Source: Acidimicrobium sp. UBA3029
Lineage (GTDB): Bacteria > Actinomycetota > Acidimicrobiia > Acidimicrobiales > Ilumatobacteraceae
Direction: 5' to 3'
Length of the DNA stretch: 20,463 nucleotides
Assembly (NCBI GenBank): GCA_002367695.1
Contig: DFDK01000018.1
Coordinates: 1-20,463, forward strand
Notes under the pieces: generated by a model
Database searches by the model: none
Seen by the model: the letters and a program-made list of their open reading frames with translations, nothing else
What the model was told of the DNA's origin: nothing
Translations under genes and position numbers: made by a program
Shown: positions 13,893-20,463 of the stretch, piece after piece
Position numbering within the stretch: position 1 is the stretch's first letter
Layout of the letters: each line of letters starts with the position of its first letter

Positions 13893-14037
13893 GAATTTAT
13901 AGAAAAAGTACCCATAGACAGTGGTTTAGTGGTCTAGGGGTTTTGGGGTGGGATTATGCGGCGGTAGCATAACCCTTCGCCTTTTGGGAGGTTTACCGCC
14001 CGCTTGGCTTGTGTCCGTGCGTTTTGAGGAGAAAGTT
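13893..14037 (+). promoter_or_regulatory. 145-base gap adk-infA with hairpins and a candidate promoter
   Basis: Two hairpins are visible. One pairs GGG-A-TTATGC (13950-13959, A bulged) with GCATAACCC (13967-13975). The other pairs GGG-A-GG (13986-13991) with CC-G-CCC (13996-14001), with one mismatch. TTGGGG (13943-13948) and TAGCAT (13965-13970) at 16-base spacing could be a promoter for infA, but the match is weak and overlaps the first hairpin. An open GTG-started frame runs through 13948-14037 in phase with infA but has no resemblance to IF-1. Confidence 0.3.
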
Positions 14038-14262
14038 CTGCCAAAAAATAAAGAAGACGCGATTGTGCTGGAAGGCGTAATCACCGAGTCATTGCCCAAC
14101 GCAATGTTTCGTGTCGCACTTGATAACGGACACACAGTGTTAGCTCACATTTCCGGGAAAATGAGAATGAATTACATTCGCATTTTGCCGGGGGACAAAG
14201 TCCAAGTTGAGCTAACGCCATACGACCTCACCAGAGGTCGAATTACCTATCGACATAAATAA
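14038..14262 (+). CDS. infA: Translation initiation factor IF-1, probable CTG start
   Basis: A 74-residue S1-type OB-fold factor that binds the 30S A site during initiation. ITESLPNAMFRVALDNGHTV, LAHISGKMRMNYIRILPGDK and YDLTRGRITYRHK are the near-invariant IF-1 blocks. Actinobacterial IF-1 begins MPKK-(D/E)..., and here LPKNKEDAIVLEG aligns with it from a CTG at 14038. GAGGAG at 14026-14031 leaves a 6-base spacer to that CTG. In-frame GTGs at 14011 and 14017 would add 9 or 7 residues but lie before the ribosome site. No ATG, GTG or TTG is available at the expected place. Confidence 0.93.
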   Translation: MPKNKEDAIVLEGVITESLPNAMFRVALDNGHTVLAHISGKMRMNYIRILPGDKVQVELTPYDLTRGRITYRHK

Positions 14263-14284
14263 GCAACCACCAGAGGCATTCACA

Positions 14285-14398
14285 GTGAAAGTAAAACCGA
14301 GCGTCAAAAAAATCTGCGAAAAGTGCAAGGTCATCCGCCGGCACAAACGCGTGATGGTGATTTGCGAAAACCCGCGACACAAGCAACGTCAAGGCTAA
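14285..14398 (+). CDS. rpmJ: 50S ribosomal protein L36, zinc-binding form
   Basis: A 37-residue protein starting at GTG 14285: it opens (V/M)KVKPSVKKICEKCKVIRR and closes with ICENPRHKQRQG before TAA. The zinc ligands Cys11, Cys14, Cys27 and His32 are all present, so this is the C+ form. AGAGG at 14271-14275 precedes the start. It sits between infA and rpsM as expected. Confidence 0.96.
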   Translation: MKVKPSVKKICEKCKVIRRHKRVMVICENPRHKQRQG

Positions 14399-14410
14399 AA
14401 GGAACCACTT

Positions 14411-14791
14411 ATGGCACGTATTTCAGGTGTAGACATTCCGCGCGAAAAGCGCCTCGAGATCTCTCTTACATATATCTTTGGCATCGGTCGTGCGACCTCA
14501 GCCAAGATGTGCAAAGAACTCGAACTCAGCCCAGACACTCGCGTGCGCAACTTGACTGACTCTGAAGTCAACAAGATTCGTATGTACATCGAAAATGGTT
14601 TGACGGTAGAAGGCGACCTTCGCCGCAACGTTCAGACCGACATCAAGCGCAAGATCGAAATTGGTTCGTACCAGGGAACACGTCACCGCAAGGGTCTTCC
14701 AGTCCGCGGTCAGCGCACCCACACCAATGCACGTACTCGTAAGGGCCCGAAGAAAACTGTGGCCAACAAGAAGATGGCAGTGAGGAAGTAG
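14411..14791 (+). CDS. rpsM: 30S ribosomal protein S13
   Basis: A 126-residue S13 of the 30S head, bridging to L5 and contacting P-site tRNA. MARISGVDIPREKRLEISLT, the H2TH-like YIFGIGRATS and the C-terminal RGQRTHTNARTRKGP are diagnostic. AAAGGA near 14397-14402 fixes the ATG. Confidence 0.98.
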   Translation: MARISGVDIPREKRLEISLTYIFGIGRATSAKMCKELELSPDTRVRNLTDSEVNKIRMYIENGLTVEGDLRRNVQTDIKRKIEIGSYQGTRHRKGLPVRGQRTHTNARTRKGPKKTVANKKMAVRK

Positions 14792-14794
14792 ACC

Positions 14795-15187
14795 ATGGCA
14801 AAAGCACCAGTTCGTCGCACGCGTAAGCGTGACCGTAAAAATATCACGACCGGCATCGTGCATATCAAGAGTTCGTTCAACAACACCATCGTGTCCATCA
14901 CCGACACTGAAGGCAATGTCATCGCATGGGCATCGTCGGGTGGCGTTGGCTTTTCTGGCTCACGTAAGTCAACTCCGTTCGCCGCTCAAATGGCAGCAGA
15001 GAAGGCTGGCCGAGCAGCGATGGAGCAGGGTCTCCGTCGCGCAGAAGTGCATGTCAAGGGTCCAGGTTCTGGTCGTGACACCGCATTGCGTTCTATCCAA
15101 CAACTAGGCATTGAAGTGTCCGGCATTAAAGATGTATCGCCGATTCCACACAACGGTTGCCTCCAGCCAAAGCGAAAGAGGCCGTAA
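14795..15187 (+). CDS. rpsK: 30S ribosomal protein S11
   Basis: A 130-residue S11 on the 30S platform near the E site. NITTGIVHIKSSFNNTIVSI, the GGVGFSGSRKSTPFAAQMAA block and IPHNGCLQPKRKRP at the end are all typical. GAGGAAG at the end of rpsM is the ribosome site. Confidence 0.98.
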   Translation: MAKAPVRRTRKRDRKNITTGIVHIKSSFNNTIVSITDTEGNVIAWASSGGVGFSGSRKSTPFAAQMAAEKAGRAAMEQGLRRAEVHVKGPGSGRDTALRSIQQLGIEVSGIKDVSPIPHNGCLQPKRKRP

Positions 15188-15190
15188 GTC

Positions 15191-15808
15191 ATGGCTCGCT
15201 ATACAGGACCAAAGGTGCGAATTTCGCGCCGTCTCGGAATTAACGTATTTGAAAATGCGAAAGGTGCGAAGGCTCTTGAGCGTCGACCATTCCCACCTGG
15301 TACACACGGCCGTACACGCCGTCGTGGAAACACCAGCGAATACCTTTTGCAGTTGCAAGAGAAACAGAAGGCCAAGTACATCTATGGCGTTCTCGAGCGT
15401 CAATTTCGCAAGGCTTACGAAGAGGCGACCCGTTTGTCTGGCCCAACCGGTGAAAACTTGTTGCGTCTACTCGAGTGCCGTCTCGACAACGTGGTTTATC
15501 GCGCAGGCTGGGGTTCAACCCGTCCGCAGGCTCGTCAGTTTGTCAACCACGGTCTCGTGTTGGTAGACGGCAAGCGCGTCGATATTGCGTCATACAGCGT
15601 CACCCGTGGCCAGGTCGTGACCTTGTCCGAGAAGGCAAAGAACATGATCATCATTCAGCACAACATCGACACACTTGACCGCCGGATGGTGGGATGGATC
15701 GATGCTGCCGAAGGTGGCAAGCAAGTCACTGTTCGCGAACTTCCAACACGTGAGCAAATTGATATTCCAGTCCGCGAACAGCTCATCGTTGAGTTGTACT
15801 CGAAGTAA
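15191..15808 (+). CDS. rpsD: 30S ribosomal protein S4, zinc-free form
   Basis: A 205-residue S4, a primary 16S 5'-domain binder. The N terminus RYTGPKVRISRRLGINVFEN lacks the paired cysteines of C+ versions. The S4 RNA-binding domain lies at about 94-155 (LECRLDNVVYRAGWGSTRPQ, NHGLVLVDGKRVD). In E. coli S4 represses the alpha operon; here no pseudoknot of that type was recognised near rpsM. Confidence 0.98.
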   Translation: MARYTGPKVRISRRLGINVFENAKGAKALERRPFPPGTHGRTRRRGNTSEYLLQLQEKQKAKYIYGVLERQFRKAYEEATRLSGPTGENLLRLLECRLDNVVYRAGWGSTRPQARQFVNHGLVLVDGKRVDIASYSVTRGQVVTLSEKAKNMIIIQHNIDTLDRRMVGWIDAAEGGKQVTVRELPTREQIDIPVREQLIVELYSK

Positions 15809-15842
15809 CCCCAAACTAGACATCGGCAAATAGGAGACACCA

Positions 15843-16772
15843 ATGCTCGTCATTCAGCGCCCATCAGTAGAAGCAATCGGCACTTCTGACAACAATCGTC
15901 AGAAGTTTTCAATTGGACCACTTGATCCAGGTCTAGGCCACACCATCGGCAACTCATTGCGCCGCATGTTGTTGTCATCGATTCCTGGTGCAGCAATCTC
16001 AACTGTCAAGTTCGAGAGTGCATTGCACGAGTTCGACACCATTGAAGGCATCACTGAAGATGTCACCGAGATCATTCTCAACCTCAAAGACGTTGTTGTG
16101 ATGTTAGATGGCGACGAGCCAGTAGTGATCACTGTCGATGTCAAAGGCCCAGCCGACGTTTCGGCAGCAGACATCGTGTGCCCAACAGGCGTCACGATTC
16201 TTAACCCATCGCAGCACATCGCAACTCTTTCGGCCAAAGGTCGTTTGGTTGTCGACATCACTGTCGAGCGCGGCAAAGGTTATTCATCAAGTGATCGTGA
16301 CACACGTAAAGTAATCGGCGTTATTCCAATTGACGCCATTTACTCACCAGTCCGTCGTTGCACCTACATCGTTGAGCCGACTCGCGTAGAGCAGTCGACC
16401 AACTTTGACAAAATCATTCTCGACATCGAGACAGACGGTTCGATCGCACCACAAGAAGCTTTGGCATCAGCCGGAGCAACCTTGCGTTCGTTGGTTGACT
16501 TGGTTGCAACGATGAGCGATGCGCCAATGGCTCTCGAGCTTGGTGAAATCTCAACTTCAGGAATGGGTTCCCCAGACCTCGACTTGAGCATTGAAGACCT
16601 CGACTTGTCAGAGCGTCCACGCAACTGCCTCAAGCGCGCACAGGTCAACACCATTGGTGAGTTGTTGTTGCGTAGCGACGAAGACTTGCTCAACATCACC
16701 AACTTTGGTCAGAAGAGCCTCGACGAAATCAAGCTCAAGCTTGACGAGCGTGGCTTGTCATTGCGACTCTGA
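15843..16772 (+). CDS. rpoA: DNA-directed RNA polymerase alpha subunit
   Basis: A 309-residue alpha subunit. The N-terminal dimerisation domain (about 1-225) has FSIGPLDPGLGHTIGNSLRR and SSIPGAAISTVKFE. The C-terminal domain starts near 250 and keeps the DNA- and activator-contacting residues at offset -7 from E. coli: Arg258, Asn261, Lys264, Gly289 and Lys291. AGGAG near 15832 precedes the ATG. Confidence 0.98.
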   Translation: MLVIQRPSVEAIGTSDNNRQKFSIGPLDPGLGHTIGNSLRRMLLSSIPGAAISTVKFESALHEFDTIEGITEDVTEIILNLKDVVVMLDGDEPVVITVDVKGPADVSAADIVCPTGVTILNPSQHIATLSAKGRLVVDITVERGKGYSSSDRDTRKVIGVIPIDAIYSPVRRCTYIVEPTRVEQSTNFDKIILDIETDGSIAPQEALASAGATLRSLVDLVATMSDAPMALELGEISTSGMGSPDLDLSIEDLDLSERPRNCLKRAQVNTIGELLLRSDEDLLNITNFGQKSLDEIKLKLDERGLSLRL

Positions 16773-16846
16773 TCACTGCTAATTAAGAATCAAAGAAACT
16801 CAATAAATAGATAGTTTAAGATTTTCAACTAGGGAGACAATGATTT

Positions 16847-17218
16847 ATGCCAGCAACACCACGACGTTCACGCAGTTTTGGCGGAAGTGCACACCACCAG
16901 CGTTTGCTCCTTGCCAACATGGCTGCATCACTGTTTGCCGCTGAAGGCATCACCACGACTGAAGGCAAGGCCAAGGCTTTGCGTCCAATCGCCGAAAAGT
17001 TGATCACCAAGGCAATCAAAGCGCAGGGCGAAGGCCCAATGCGTGTTCACCGTATTCGCCAAATCCAGGCGTACTTGAACGACAAAGAAATGACGAACAA
17101 GCTCGTCAATGTTGTTGCTCCTCGTTACACCACGCGCAACGGTGGATACATCCGAATTCTTAAACTCGGACCACGCCACGGTGACAACGCGCCAATGGCG
17201 CGCATCGAACTCGTCTAG
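16847..17218 (+). CDS. rplQ: 50S ribosomal protein L17
   Basis: A 123-residue L17 near the tunnel exit. MPATPRRSRSFGGSAHHQRL, LANMAASLFAAEGITTTEGK and KAKALRPIAEKLITKA match the family from the first residues. AGGGAG (16831-16836) lies ten bases before this ATG. An out-of-frame ATG at 16840 lies between them and closer to the site. The 74-base gap after rpoA is AT-rich, with no clear promoter or terminator. Confidence 0.97.
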   Translation: MPATPRRSRSFGGSAHHQRLLLANMAASLFAAEGITTTEGKAKALRPIAEKLITKAIKAQGEGPMRVHRIRQIQAYLNDKEMTNKLVNVVAPRYTTRNGGYIRILKLGPRHGDNAPMARIELV

Positions 17219-17233
17219 AACGTTTGGTCGATC

Positions 17234-18007
17234 GTGCGTCGCGCGCGAATGACTATCGCCTACAAGGGCGACGAGTTTCACGGTTTTGCAACGAATCCAG
17301 GTGTTGACACAATCGCGTCCACAATTGAAGGTGCGCTTGCACAAATCTTGCAAGAGCCGGTTCAAGTAACTCCGGCAGGTCGTACCGACGCAGGTGTGCA
17401 CGCATGGGGTCAGGTCATCAGTCTCGATTTGGCAGACAGAGTCAATTTAGAAGTGTTGATGAAGCAAATAAATGCGTTGTGCGGGCCATCAATTGTTGTG
17501 CGCGATGCACAGTGGACAGACCCAGATTTTCACGCTCGTTACTCGGCCTTGTGGCGCGCATATCAATACACAGTGCTCAATAGCCCAGTCGGTAATCCGT
17601 TTATGACTGAGACAGCATGGCATATCATCAAGCCACTCAAGGTGCGCTCAATGCAACTTGCATGCGACGCGATCATTGGTAATCACGATTTCTCGGCATT
17701 TTGTCGCAAGCCAAAACCAGCTGACGAATTTGACACCTTTGAGCACTCGATGCGCCGCAGTGTGATGTCTGCCGACTGGAAAGACACGGGGGACGGAGTA
17801 CTGCGGTTTGAGATCCGGGCCAATGCCTTTTGCCACCAAATGGTGCGGGCTCTTGTGGGCACATTTGTCGAAATTGGCCTTGGCAAACGACCCCCAAGTG
17901 ATATGCGGGGGCTGGTCCTTTCGGGAGATCGCTCGCAGGCTGCGCCCGTGGCGCCACCCCAAGGATTGTGCCTGTGGGAGGTGGGTTTCCCCGTCTCGGC
18001 ATTGTGA
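17234..18007 (+). CDS. truA: tRNA pseudouridine(38-40) synthase
   Basis: A 257-residue TruA, which makes pseudouridine at positions 38-40 of the tRNA anticodon stem. It begins RRARMTIAYKGDEFHGFATN; the catalytic aspartate is Asp52 in GRTDAGVHA. DPDFHARYSALWRAYQYTV and the C-terminal NAFCHQMVRALVGTFVEIGLG block are conserved. The start is GTG 17234, which aligns with the family start and lies 15 bases after rplQ. Confidence 0.96.
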   Translation: MRRARMTIAYKGDEFHGFATNPGVDTIASTIEGALAQILQEPVQVTPAGRTDAGVHAWGQVISLDLADRVNLEVLMKQINALCGPSIVVRDAQWTDPDFHARYSALWRAYQYTVLNSPVGNPFMTETAWHIIKPLKVRSMQLACDAIIGNHDFSAFCRKPKPADEFDTFEHSMRRSVMSADWKDTGDGVLRFEIRANAFCHQMVRALVGTFVEIGLGKRPPSDMRGLVLSGDRSQAAPVAPPQGLCLWEVGFPVSAL

Positions 18008-18031
18008 AATGGGCCTAGTGACCCCTATCCT
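18002..18031 (+). promoter_or_regulatory. Candidate promoter for rplM-rpsI
   Basis: TTGTGA (18002-18007) and TATCCT (18026-18031) are separated by 18 bases; the -10 fits TANNNT. It overlaps the truA stop and would give a leader of roughly 60 bases. The leader contains three CGGTT copies (near 18035, 18048 and 18060) and the palindrome TTAATTAA. L13-S9 is often transcribed separately in bacteria, which makes a promoter here reasonable. Confidence 0.3.
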
Positions 18032-18101
18032 TAAACGGTTCACGGAGACGGTTAATTAATCGGTTTCCAAAGTAAGTTCTCAAGTTTTGAAAGCAGATCT
18101 G

Positions 18102-18548
18102 ATGCGTACCTATTCTCCAAAAGCAAGTGAAGTCAAGCGCGAGTGGCACATCGTCGACGCCGAGGGTCTTGTCCTTGGTCGTATGTGTACCGAGATCGCA
18201 GCAATTTTGCGCGGCAAGCACAAACCAATGTTTTCGACGCACATGGACACCGGTGACCACGTAGTGATCATCAATGCTTCAAAGATCGTGCTCACAAGTG
18301 GCAAAGCAGAAAAAGAACTTGTTCACGACTACAGCGGTTACCCAGGTGGTCTTCGCACGCAAACTTACGGCACCTTGTTGAAGGCAAAGCCTGAAGATGC
18401 AATTCGTCGCACCATTCGCGGCATGTTGCCAAAAGGTCCACTTGGTCGTCAGATGATCAAGAAACTCAAAGTGCATGCTGGCGCACAACACGGCCACGAA
18501 GCACAAGATCCAAAAGTTCTCGAAATTGCTCACGCCAAGGCGCGCTGA
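18102..18548 (+). CDS. rplM: 50S ribosomal protein L13
   Basis: A 148-residue L13, an early 50S assembly protein. The start at ATG 18102 gives MRTYSPKASEVKREWHIVDA, the exact family beginning; an in-frame TTG five codons upstream is not needed. GLVLGRMCTEIAAILRGKHK, the HMDTGDHVVIINA strand and the RGMLPKGPLGRQMIKKLKVH block are conserved. Only a weak GAAAG precedes it. Confidence 0.97.
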   Translation: MRTYSPKASEVKREWHIVDAEGLVLGRMCTEIAAILRGKHKPMFSTHMDTGDHVVIINASKIVLTSGKAEKELVHDYSGYPGGLRTQTYGTLLKAKPEDAIRRTIRGMLPKGPLGRQMIKKLKVHAGAQHGHEAQDPKVLEIAHAKAR

Positions 18549-18577
18549 GTACCTACAAGTCGAATAAAGGAACAATC

Positions 18578-18973
18578 ATGGGAACAAAGCCACTTACACA
18601 AACAACGGGTCGCCGCAAAGAAGCAGTTGCGCGAGCACGTTTGCGACCAGGCACTGGCAAAGTCACTGTCAATGGTCGTGAGTTTGAAAACTATTTTCCA
18701 AACGCAGTACAGCGCATGGTTGCAGTAGAGCCATTGCATGTTGCCGAAGTTGCAACTGCATACGATGTCGATTGCGACATTAAGGGTGGCGGCATTGCAG
18801 GTCAGGCTGGTGCGTTGCGCATGGCGATTGCTCGTTCACTACTCGAACTTGATCCAGAGCGCCGCGTATTGTTGCGCAAAACCGGATTGCTCACACGTGA
18901 CTCACGTAAAAAAGAGAGCAAGAAGTACGGTCTCAAAAAGGCGCGCAAGGCGCCACAGTACACAAAGCGTTAA
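18578..18973 (+). CDS. rpsI: 30S ribosomal protein S9
   Basis: A 131-residue S9 whose C-terminal tail reaches P-site tRNA; here it ends APQYTKR, keeping the terminal Lys-Arg. TTGRRKEAVARARLRPGTGK, FPNAVQRMVAVEPL and GGIAGQAGALRMAIARSL are conserved. AAAGGA sits before the ATG, 29 bases after rplM. Confidence 0.98.
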   Translation: MGTKPLTQTTGRRKEAVARARLRPGTGKVTVNGREFENYFPNAVQRMVAVEPLHVAEVATAYDVDCDIKGGGIAGQAGALRMAIARSLLELDPERRVLLRKTGLLTRDSRKKESKKYGLKKARKAPQYTKR

Positions 18974-19022
18974 TCCGCTGTATTGCTACGCGACTTTGGT
19001 TGCGTGGATTGGAAGTGTGTAG

Positions 19023-20363
19023 ATGCTTCGATTCGGAACTGATGGTGTTCGTGGGGTTGCCCTCACCGAACTGACCGAACAATATGTTGCCGACCTTGGA
19101 CGCGCCGCTGCCGAGGTATTGTCGCTGAAGCACGTTGTGATTGGACGCGACACGCGTGAATCTGGCTTGGTTTTGCAAACAGCACTCGCACGAGGTTTTG
19201 CCGCAGGTGGAGCAACGGTTGAACTGTTGGGTGTTTCGCCAACACCTGCAATTGCTTTTGCTGCAGCGCAGCGTGGTTGCGCAGGCGCTGCTGTAACTGC
19301 ATCGCATAACCCGTATGCAGATAACGGGGTCAAAATATTTGGTATCAGTGGCATCAAGCTCACCGACGATCAAGAACGCATGATTGAAGCGGCAATGGTC
19401 GCGAGCGGCGCAAAGAGCGTGGGTGAGCAAAGCAATAGTGAGCCTGGCACTGCAATCACCGAATCAATTGCGGCAATTAATGACTATCGCAACAGCATGG
19501 AGAGCCTTGTGCCAAGCCGTGCGTTTGCCGATATTCGGATTGTGGTTGATTGCGCAAACGGCGCAATGAGCGATGTTGCACCATTCGTATTGGCGCAACT
19601 TGGTGCAACAGTCATTGCAATTCACTGCGATCCAAACGGCAAAAACATCAATGCAGAATGTGGTGCAACGTATCCAAAAATAATTGGCGAGGCCGTGCGA
19701 CTACATCAGGCGGCAATTGGTTTGGCATTTGATGGTGACGGTGATCGCGTGATTGGAGTGGACCACGTAGGCAATGTTGTCGACGGAGATCACTTGCTAG
19801 CGCTCGCTGCAATTGACATGTACGAGCGCAATGTGTTGGAGGGCAATGGTGTGGTTGTGACGGTAATGACCAACGCTGGTTTTCATGAAGCAATGGCCAA
19901 GCACGGAATTTCTGTAGTGACGACACCTGTCGGCGACCGCAGTGTGTTAATTGCGTTGGATGAAAACAATTTTTCATTAGGCGGCGAACAAAGTGGTCAT
20001 ATTATTTATCGCAAGGATGCAACAACGGGTGATGGGTTGCTCGCTGGTGTGCGCCTTGTAGATCTAGTGCGCCGCAAAAATGTGACGCTACAAAAACTTG
20101 CACAACAAGCAATGACATCTTTGCCGCAGGTGTTGATCAATGTGCGTGTTGAGTCTGTGGCAACTGATCTTGTAACAGAATTTGCCCAAGAAATTGCTGC
20201 AGCCGAACGGGACCTCAATGGAGTTGGGCGAGTTTTGTTACGTGCAAGCGGCACTGAGCCCCTGGTGCGAGTGATGGTTGAGGCTCAGTTTGAAGAAACT
20301 GCGAATAGTGTGGCGCAGCGGTTGGCAGCCAGTGTGGTCAAGCGTCTTGGCGGATCTCGGTAG
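19023..20363 (+). CDS. glmM: Phosphoglucosamine mutase
   Basis: A 446-residue GlmM that converts glucosamine-6-phosphate to glucosamine-1-phosphate for UDP-GlcNAc and peptidoglycan. It begins MLRFGTDGVRGVA. The phosphorylated serine is Ser94 in TASHNP, the metal loop is DGDGDR (237-242), the sugar-binding loop is GGEQSGH (320-326), and the phosphate-binding loop RASGTEPLVRVMVE lies at 407-420. All four domains are complete. It follows rpsI by 49 bases and precedes glmS by ten, so the two amino-sugar genes are probably co-transcribed. Confidence 0.97.
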   Translation: MLRFGTDGVRGVALTELTEQYVADLGRAAAEVLSLKHVVIGRDTRESGLVLQTALARGFAAGGATVELLGVSPTPAIAFAAAQRGCAGAAVTASHNPYADNGVKIFGISGIKLTDDQERMIEAAMVASGAKSVGEQSNSEPGTAITESIAAINDYRNSMESLVPSRAFADIRIVVDCANGAMSDVAPFVLAQLGATVIAIHCDPNGKNINAECGATYPKIIGEAVRLHQAAIGLAFDGDGDRVIGVDHVGNVVDGDHLLALAAIDMYERNVLEGNGVVVTVMTNAGFHEAMAKHGISVVTTPVGDRSVLIALDENNFSLGGEQSGHIIYRKDATTGDGLLAGVRLVDLVRRKNVTLQKLAQQAMTSLPQVLINVRVESVATDLVTEFAQEIAAAERDLNGVGRVLLRASGTEPLVRVMVEAQFEETANSVAQRLAASVVKRLGGSR

Positions 20364-20373
20364 CCTGTAGTAC

Positions 20374-20463
20374 ATGTGCGGCATTATTTGCATCGTGTCG
20401 CGGCCCTCGGCCCGGCCACTCCCATTAGCGGCCGACTTACTCGACGCACTCGATAAAGCAATT
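20374..20463 (+). CDS. glmS: Glutamine-fructose-6-phosphate aminotransferase (partial, N terminus)
   Basis: The last 30 codons open from ATG 20374 with MCGIICIVSRPSARPLPLAA and run off the window. Cys2 is the N-terminal nucleophile of class II glutamine amidotransferases. The place right after glmM makes GlmS the best call, since GlmS makes the substrate of GlmM. Other amidotransferases with the same N terminus cannot be excluded from 30 residues. Confidence 0.8.
   Translation, partial: MCGIICIVSRPSARPLPLAADLLDALDKAI

Noticed and set aside
13948..14037. 30-codon N-terminal extension of IF-1 from GTG 13948
   Set aside because: No IF-1 homology, no ribosome site at the GTG, and it runs through two hairpins; CTG 14038 fits the family start.
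18933..19430. 165-codon minus-strand frame over rpsI/glmM
   Set aside because: Antisense shadow of glmM, rich in Cys and Ser, with no recognisable domain.

Overview
The window carries the main ribosomal-protein supercluster (S10, spc and alpha operons) of an actinobacterium. It is followed by the truA / L13-S9 / glmM / glmS block that sits downstream of rplQ in actinobacteria. Evidence for this assignment is the order rpoA-rplQ-truA-rplM-rpsI-glmM-glmS, a zinc-type S14, a zinc-free S4, TANNNT-like -10 boxes, GTG starts, and Lys/Ala-rich tails on ribosomal proteins. Base composition is only moderately GC, and GlmM (MLRFGTDGVRG) and the GlmS start (MCGII) resemble Acidimicrobiia. I suspect an aquatic acidimicrobial lineage, but that is inference; no rRNA is present to settle it.

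Layout. 1-36: end of an unidentified + strand reading frame. 39-569 (-): GNAT acetyltransferase of the phosphinothricin-acetyltransferase type. 679-1956 (+): membrane-anchored HtrA/DegP-like serine protease with one PDZ domain. 1957-2298: a 342-base gap with no conserved gene. It holds a candidate promoter, four hairpins, and a 23-codon ORF built on a 9-nt repeat. 2299-6525 and on to 7459: rplC-rplD-rplW-rplB-rpsS-rplV-rpsC-rplP-rpmC-rpsQ. 7456-13179: rplN-rplX-rplE-rpsZ-rpsH-rplF-rplR-rpsE-rpmD-rplO-secY. 13233-16772: adk-infA-rpmJ-rpsM-rpsK-rpsD-rpoA. 16847-20363: rplQ-truA-rplM-rpsI-glmM. 20374 to the end: start of glmS.

From rplC to the end everything reads on the + strand. Genes are close together, with many 1- or 4-base stop/start overlaps that imply translational coupling (rplD/rplW, rpsS/rplV, rplV/rpsC, rpsQ/rplN, rplX/rplE, rplR/rpsE). 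The products are ribosomal subunit proteins, the Sec translocon channel, adenylate kinase, initiation factor 1, the RNA polymerase alpha subunit, a tRNA pseudouridine synthase, and the first enzymes of UDP-GlcNAc synthesis.

Points most worth a second look: (1) the structured leader and repeat-encoded, Thr-rich mini-ORF before rplC; (2) infA apparently starting at CTG; (3) rpsJ missing from the head of the S10 cluster and map missing between adk and infA; (4) non-canonical tails on L4, L30, L22 and L5. No mobile element, CRISPR array, tRNA or rRNA was seen. The tail extensions and leader are the only candidates for undescribed biology; no clearly novel multi-gene system is visible.
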